Assembly: GCF_024347535.1 (NCBI RefSeq)
Contig: NZ_AP025498.1
Location: 682,001-746,000 of the forward strand
Direction: 5' to 3'
Length of the DNA stretch: 64,000 bases
Source of the DNA: Vibrio kanaloae
GTDB taxonomy: Bacteria; Pseudomonadota; Gammaproteobacteria; Enterobacterales; Vibrionaceae
The notes beneath the pieces were generated by a model. It had not been told where the DNA came from and made no database searches. It was given only the letters and a program-made list of their open reading frames with translations. Made by a program: the position numbers and the translations under genes. Each line of letters begins with the position of its first letter. The first letter of the stretch is position 1. Below, piece after piece: positions 60,595 through 64,000 of the stretch.

Positions 60595-61974
60595 TTGAGC
60601 ATTTCAAAATTCTCTTCAATCGCCCTTAAGCCAGAGCTTCTAAATACGTTAGATTCTCTTGGTTATACTGAAATGACGCCGATCCAAGCGTTAAGTCTTC
60701 CTACAATCCTAAATGGTAAGGACGTTATCGGTCAGGGTAAAACGGGTTCAGGTAAAACAGCTGCTTTTGGTTTAGGCGTGCTGCAGAACCTACGCGTTAA
60801 GCGTTTCCGTGTTCAGTCTTTAGTGTTATGTCCGACTCGTGAGCTTGCAGACCAAGTAGCAAAAGAGATCCGTACTCTTGCTCGTGGTATTCACAATATT
60901 AAAGTGCTGACACTATGTGGCGGTATGCCAATGGGCCCACAGATTGGTTCACTAGAGCATGGCGCGCACATTCTTGTGGGCACGCCTGGCCGTATCCTTG
61001 ACCATCTAGAAAAAGATCGTATTGACCTATCTGAGTTGAACACGCTTGTGTTGGATGAAGCCGACCGCATGCTAGAAATGGGTTTCCAAGACGCTTTGGA
61101 TGCAGTGATTGAAGCGGCTCCAAAAGAGCGTCAAACTCTGCTCTTCAGTGCAACTTTCCCTAAACAGATCAAATCTGTTGCAGACCGCATCATGCGTGAT
61201 CCAGAAATGGTGAAGGTTGAATCAACGCATGATCACTCAAGCATTCAGCAACACTTCTACAAAGTGGAAGGGACTGAAGCTCGTGATGACGCGTTAGAGT
61301 TACTTCTTCTTCATCATCAACCAGAATCAGCGGTTGTGTTCTGTAACACTAAGAAAGAAGTACAGAACGTAAACGATGAGCTAAGCCACCGTGGTTTCAG
61401 CGTGATCGAGCTTCATGGCGACATGGAGCAGCGTGAACGTGACCAAGCTTTGGTTCAGTTCTCAAACAAAACGATCTCGATTCTAGTCGCGACAGACGTT
61501 GCGGCTCGTGGTCTTGATGTTGATAACCTAGATGCTGTATTCAACTTTGAGCTATCTCGCGACCCTGAAGTTCACGTACACCGCATTGGTCGTACTGGCC
61601 GTGCAGGAAGCAAAGGCGTAGCTATCAGCTTCTTTAGCGAAAAAGAGATGTACCGTGTTGCTCAAATTGATGAGTACATGGACATGCCTATCGAGCCATC
61701 TGAGCTTCCAGCAAAGCCAATTGCCAAGCCTTACTACTCAAATATGGTAACCATCCAGATTGATGGCGGTAAGAAAGCTAAGCTTCGTGCAGGTGATATT
61801 CTTGGTGCATTGACGGGTCAAGGTGGTATTGATGGTAAATCAGTCGGTAAGATCAACTTGTTTGCAATGCGTGCTTACGTAGCGGTAGAAAGATCTGTGT
61901 CTAATAAAGCGCTAGGTAAAATAGAATCAGGAAAAATGAAGGGTCGCCAATTCCGCGCCCGAATCCTGAAGTAA
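60595..61974 (+). CDS. dbpA: DEAD-box RNA helicase DbpA
   Basis: 459 residues starting at a TTG with GGAT eight bases upstream; the next in-frame ATG is residue 27, already inside the Q motif. Motifs: Q motif YTEMTPIQALSLP, I GQGKTGSGKTAAFG, Ia PTRELADQVAKEI, Ib GTPGRILDHL, II VLDEADRML, III LLFSATFPKQ, V ATDVAARGLDVD, VI HRIGRTGRAG. The C-terminal 75 residues (MVTIQIDGGKKAKLRAGDIL, then IGKINLF-type strands) are the DbpA RNA-recognition domain that binds hairpin 92 of 23S rRNA. Role: late maturation of the large ribosomal subunit. Confidence 0.93.
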   Translation: MSISKFSSIALKPELLNTLDSLGYTEMTPIQALSLPTILNGKDVIGQGKTGSGKTAAFGLGVLQNLRVKRFRVQSLVLCPTRELADQVAKEIRTLARGIHNIKVLTLCGGMPMGPQIGSLEHGAHILVGTPGRILDHLEKDRIDLSELNTLVLDEADRMLEMGFQDALDAVIEAAPKERQTLLFSATFPKQIKSVADRIMRDPEMVKVESTHDHSSIQQHFYKVEGTEARDDALELLLLHHQPESAVVFCNTKKEVQNVNDELSHRGFSVIELHGDMEQRERDQALVQFSNKTISILVATDVAARGLDVDNLDAVFNFELSRDPEVHVHRIGRTGRAGSKGVAISFFSEKEMYRVAQIDEYMDMPIEPSELPAKPIAKPYYSNMVTIQIDGGKKAKLRAGDILGALTGQGGIDGKSVGKINLFAMRAYVAVERSVSNKALGKIESGKMKGRQFRARILK

Positions 61975-61984
61975 TTCGAGACTA

Positions 61985-62035
61985 AAGCCCTTTACTGCAA
62001 AGTGCAATATTTACGACAATGCAGTAAAGGGGTTT
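61985..62035. terminator. Bidirectional terminator between dbpA and the small minus-strand gene
   Basis: CCCTTTACTGCA ... TGCAGTAAAGGG, a 12-bp perfect stem with AAA and TTT flanks and a roughly 20-base loop. Placed between two convergent genes, it independently supports the small gene at 62047-62220. Confidence 0.8.
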
Positions 62036-62046
62036 CCACAGTTGAT

Positions 62047-62220
62047 CTATTCATCAGGTCTGATGGAATAAAGATCGTTGATATGTTTTCCTTCGCTAAG
62101 ATACCAAGTCATCGCTTCCTGTCGATTATTAGCGAATATCGTAATTGTGGTTATTTTTCCAGCGTCAAAATAGCAAAGCTCATATTCTAACTCGCTTGTA
62201 TGATGAGGAATAGCGGCCAT
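62047..62220 (-). CDS. Small protein, 57 residues (minus strand)
   Basis: ATG at 62220 with a perfect GGGAGG site seven bases upstream. The protein reads MAAIPHHTSELEYELCYFDA, then GKITTITIFANNRQEAMTWY and LSEGKHINDLYSIRPDE. It looks like one alpha/beta unit: strand-turn-strand (ELEYELCYFDAGKITTITIF) and a helix (NNRQEAMTWYL). No signal or known motif. A plus-strand frame in the same place (62002-62190) has no ribosome-binding site. Function unknown. Confidence 0.7.
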   Translation of the reverse strand: MAAIPHHTSELEYELCYFDAGKITTITIFANNRQEAMTWYLSEGKHINDLYSIRPDE

Positions 62221-62506
62221 AGCTTGCCTCCCAAATACTAACCATTATAATTCTATGCAAAATACATACCGTTAATATGTATTGCATTGTTCTTCAATGA
62301 ACAATAAAAAGTCGAATAATATCACTGCTAGTCGTAATTTTTATTTTAATCATTTGCCTAAATAGACGGTTTAGCAAGGTGAAGTCTCAATTTATCTGAA
62401 AGTTTTTACGATAAGGTGCTTTTATAGCTAATGTTATAAGGTCAACAGTAATCTGATAAGACCATTTTGGTGTTCGTTGACCAGTAACATGTGATGAGAG
62501 GGTGTA

Positions 62507-63343
62507 ATGAGGAAATGCCGTTGGTTAGTCGTATTCGTGTGCTTTCTATTTGCTGGGTGTGGGACGAAATTCGCCTATAACAATATCAGTTGGTTTGCGG
62601 TTAGCTATATCGAAGATTTTGTTTCTCTATCTAATAGTCAAGAATCAGAGCTCGAAGAACGCTTCGATTTATTACAGCAATGGCATAAAGAAACTCAACT
62701 GCCGCTGTATATTTCGCAATTAGAAGTGATTCAAAGTATTGCTCGTTCCGATATTAATTCTGCGTTTATCGTTGACCAGAGTGAGCAAGTTAAACATCAT
62801 ATTCGTTCTATCGTTAATAAATTAGCTCCCGATGTCTACGGATTAAGTATGCAGCTTACCCTTAAGCAAGATAACGAATTCTTAAAGAACTTCAGGGAAA
62901 AGCAGCAAGACTATTACGAAGAAAGGTTATCATTGAATGATGAAGATTCGAGGGAACGATATCGAAGTCGAATAGAAGATAGGCTAGAGCGGTGGCTTGG
63001 ATCAGTATCGAAAGAGCAACAACAGATTATTTCTACTTGGTCTCAAGAGTGGATTAATACCAATGATAGCTGGCGCCAATATCAAAATAACACTTATCAA
63101 GATCTATCGACACTGATGCAAAAGAAGACCGATCTGCATATTGCGCAGCCAATTATTATGAACCTGCTTTTGAACAACGAAGCTTATTATCCAGAGCAAC
63201 TGAAGTCTCAGCTTAATAAGAATATGCAGACATCAGCTAGGTTCTTAGTCGAGATCGCCACAGTGAGCAGTGAGAAGCAATGGTCTTATTTCATGAGTGA
63301 ATTAGAAAGTATCAAATCAACGCTGGTGACACTGCAGGAGTAG
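62507..63343 (+). CDS. DUF6279-like lipoprotein
   Basis: 278 residues. MRKCRWLVVFVCFLFAGCGT is a lipoprotein signal with lipobox FAGC. The mature start TKFAYNNISWFAVSYIEDFV followed by SLSNSQESELEERFDLLQQW is the conserved opening of DUF6279 lipoproteins (YNNxDWLxxxYxDDYxxLxxxQ). The rest is helical and rich in Gln, Glu and Arg (EDSRERYRSRIEDRLERWLG). Function is unknown in the family. ATG is preceded by GATGAGAGGG. Monocistronic. Confidence 0.8.
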   Translation: MRKCRWLVVFVCFLFAGCGTKFAYNNISWFAVSYIEDFVSLSNSQESELEERFDLLQQWHKETQLPLYISQLEVIQSIARSDINSAFIVDQSEQVKHHIRSIVNKLAPDVYGLSMQLTLKQDNEFLKNFREKQQDYYEERLSLNDEDSRERYRSRIEDRLERWLGSVSKEQQQIISTWSQEWINTNDSWRQYQNNTYQDLSTLMQKKTDLHIAQPIIMNLLLNNEAYYPEQLKSQLNKNMQTSARFLVEIATVSSEKQWSYFMSELESIKSTLVTLQE

Positions 63344-63428
63344 GGAACAAGTAATCTTCGTTAATAGATGATAAGGCTGATCTTGTTAAATCAATCAACT
63401 TTCCAGCCATTATCGTACTGTAAGGGTA

Positions 63429-64000
63429 TTAACCTCGATTACTCATCAACAGTTTTGGAATAGAGCCTTTAGCGGTCTTAGATATTTTCTGCATCAATTG
63501 AAAGCTCGGTTGTTGAATACCGTGATCACTTTGCAGTTCATCAATCATTAATAACCATAAGCGTGCTGTCATTTCTGAATCGGCTAACGCTCTGTGGAAA
63601 GTACCGTCGTTGTCGATATTCTTAAAGCGCACAAGGTCGCCTAGCTTATGGGTCGGTGCATCTTGGATCAAGCGGCGAGCAATCAACATTGAGCAAGCGA
63701 ACTTACCTGTATAGTCTCGGCCAATAAAGTCGAACTCGGCATCGAGAAAGCGCTTATCAAACGACGCATTGTGAGCAACAAGTTGGCTGCCTTGAATGAA
63801 GTCTGCAAACTCATCCATCACTTCACTACAACTGGCCGCTGTGATTAACATACGGTTACTGATCCCTGTATAACCTTCAATGAATCCACTGACACGAAAC
63901 CCAGGGTTCATGAGTTGTTGGAAGGTGTCGACAACTTCGCCGTTAACGAGCTTAACTGCACCGATCTCAATCGCTCGGTCGCCCATGTTGGGAGATAAGC
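63429..64000 (-). CDS. DnaQ-like 3'-5' exonuclease, N-terminus beyond the window
   Basis: The frame is open through the right edge: upstream of the first Met (63986) the codons read LSPN, which fits the G-LSPxxGDRAIEIGAV context of DnaQ-type exonucleases, so the ExoI DxE motif lies outside the window. Visible: VAHNASFDKRFL (ExoII), HRALADSEMTARLW (ExoIII, H-x4-D), and GYTGISNRML. About 190 residues are present. Likely a Pol III epsilon-like proofreading or RNase T/ExoX-like enzyme; the C-terminal 40 residues (PSFQLMQKISKTAKGSIPKL) are family-specific. Identity beyond DEDDh exonuclease is open. Confidence 0.85.
   Translation of the reverse strand, partial: LSPNMGDRAIEIGAVKLVNGEVVDTFQQLMNPGFRVSGFIEGYTGISNRMLITAASCSEVMDEFADFIQGSQLVAHNASFDKRFLDAEFDFIGRDYTGKFACSMLIARRLIQDAPTHKLGDLVRFKNIDNDGTFHRALADSEMTARLWLLMIDELQSDHGIQQPSFQLMQKISKTAKGSIPKLLMSNRG

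Noticed and set aside
62002..62190. 62-codon plus-strand ORF after dbpA
   Set aside because: No ribosome-binding site, overlaps the dbpA terminator, and opposes a better-supported minus-strand small gene.

Overview
The window reads as a chromosomal segment of a marine Vibrio, most likely of the Splendidus clade. Evidence: Vibrio-type haem-uptake genes (tonB-exbB-exbD-hutBCD with hutX and hutZ), an OmpU/OmpL-like porin, two chemoreceptors, CheV, a VCA0849-type type I-secreted giant adhesin, Vibrio-style bidirectional terminators and a palindromic intergenic repeat. In V. cholerae (from memory) the haem genes, the M23 peptidase/EAL pair and the VCA0849-type adhesin are on chromosome II, so a secondary-chromosome origin is likely but cannot be proved here. 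No tRNA, rRNA, CRISPR array, prophage or complete insertion sequence was seen.

Layout. 1-4.4 kb: partial AraC regulator, PlsC-like acyltransferase, a secreted 20-residue-repeat solenoid protein, DUF1496 and YfcZ/YiiS proteins, a short TetR regulator. 4.5-11 kb: haem acquisition island. tonB-exbB-exbD-hutB-hutC-hutD run leftward and hutX-hutZ rightward from a shared Fur-like control region. hutW, expected first in the rightward unit, is only a 34-codon remnant. 11-21.7 kb: cobalamin adenosyltransferase-like protein without the ATP-binding N-terminus, CheV, parvulin PpiC, cytosolic GH13 amylase with a MalT-like box, a 175-bp MITE-like repeat, a dCACHE chemoreceptor with the amino-acid-binding motif, YjiH and DUF1275 membrane proteins, a GFA-fold protein, a membrane-anchored unknown and a stand-alone glycogen-binding (CBM48-like) domain. 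22-28.5 kb: ShyA-like M23 endopeptidase convergent with a degenerate-GGDEF/intact-EAL protein, a LysR/Bcr-CflA divergent pair, and two small Vibrio proteins (one of 44 residues).

28.6-40.4 kb: thioredoxin-glutaredoxin fusion, EamA exporter, porin, aspartoacylase-type hydrolase, an scsBDC-like periplasmic thiol-redox (copper tolerance) operon with an additional upstream membrane protein, a small unknown, MscS channel and an extended RecX-family protein. 40.9-58.6 kb: chemoreceptor, then a 3060-residue adhesin, its type I secretion ATPase, membrane-fusion protein and TolC-like outer-membrane factor, an OmpA-like lipoprotein and a PstS-like periplasmic protein whose signal peptide is built on five tandem hexanucleotides. 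The last three genes are joined by TAATG overlaps and the unit ends in a strong terminator. 58.7-64 kb: secreted unknown, aldo/keto reductase, DbpA helicase, a 57-residue small gene on the minus strand, a DUF6279-like lipoprotein and a 3'-5' exonuclease cut by the window edge.

Most distinctive points: the apparent deletion of hutW within an otherwise intact haem island; the adhesin operon that pairs a type I secretion system with OmpA-like and phosphate-binding-protein-like periplasmic partners; and the in-frame simple-sequence repeat in the signal peptide of that last protein. Family names come from reading motifs by eye; no database search was run.
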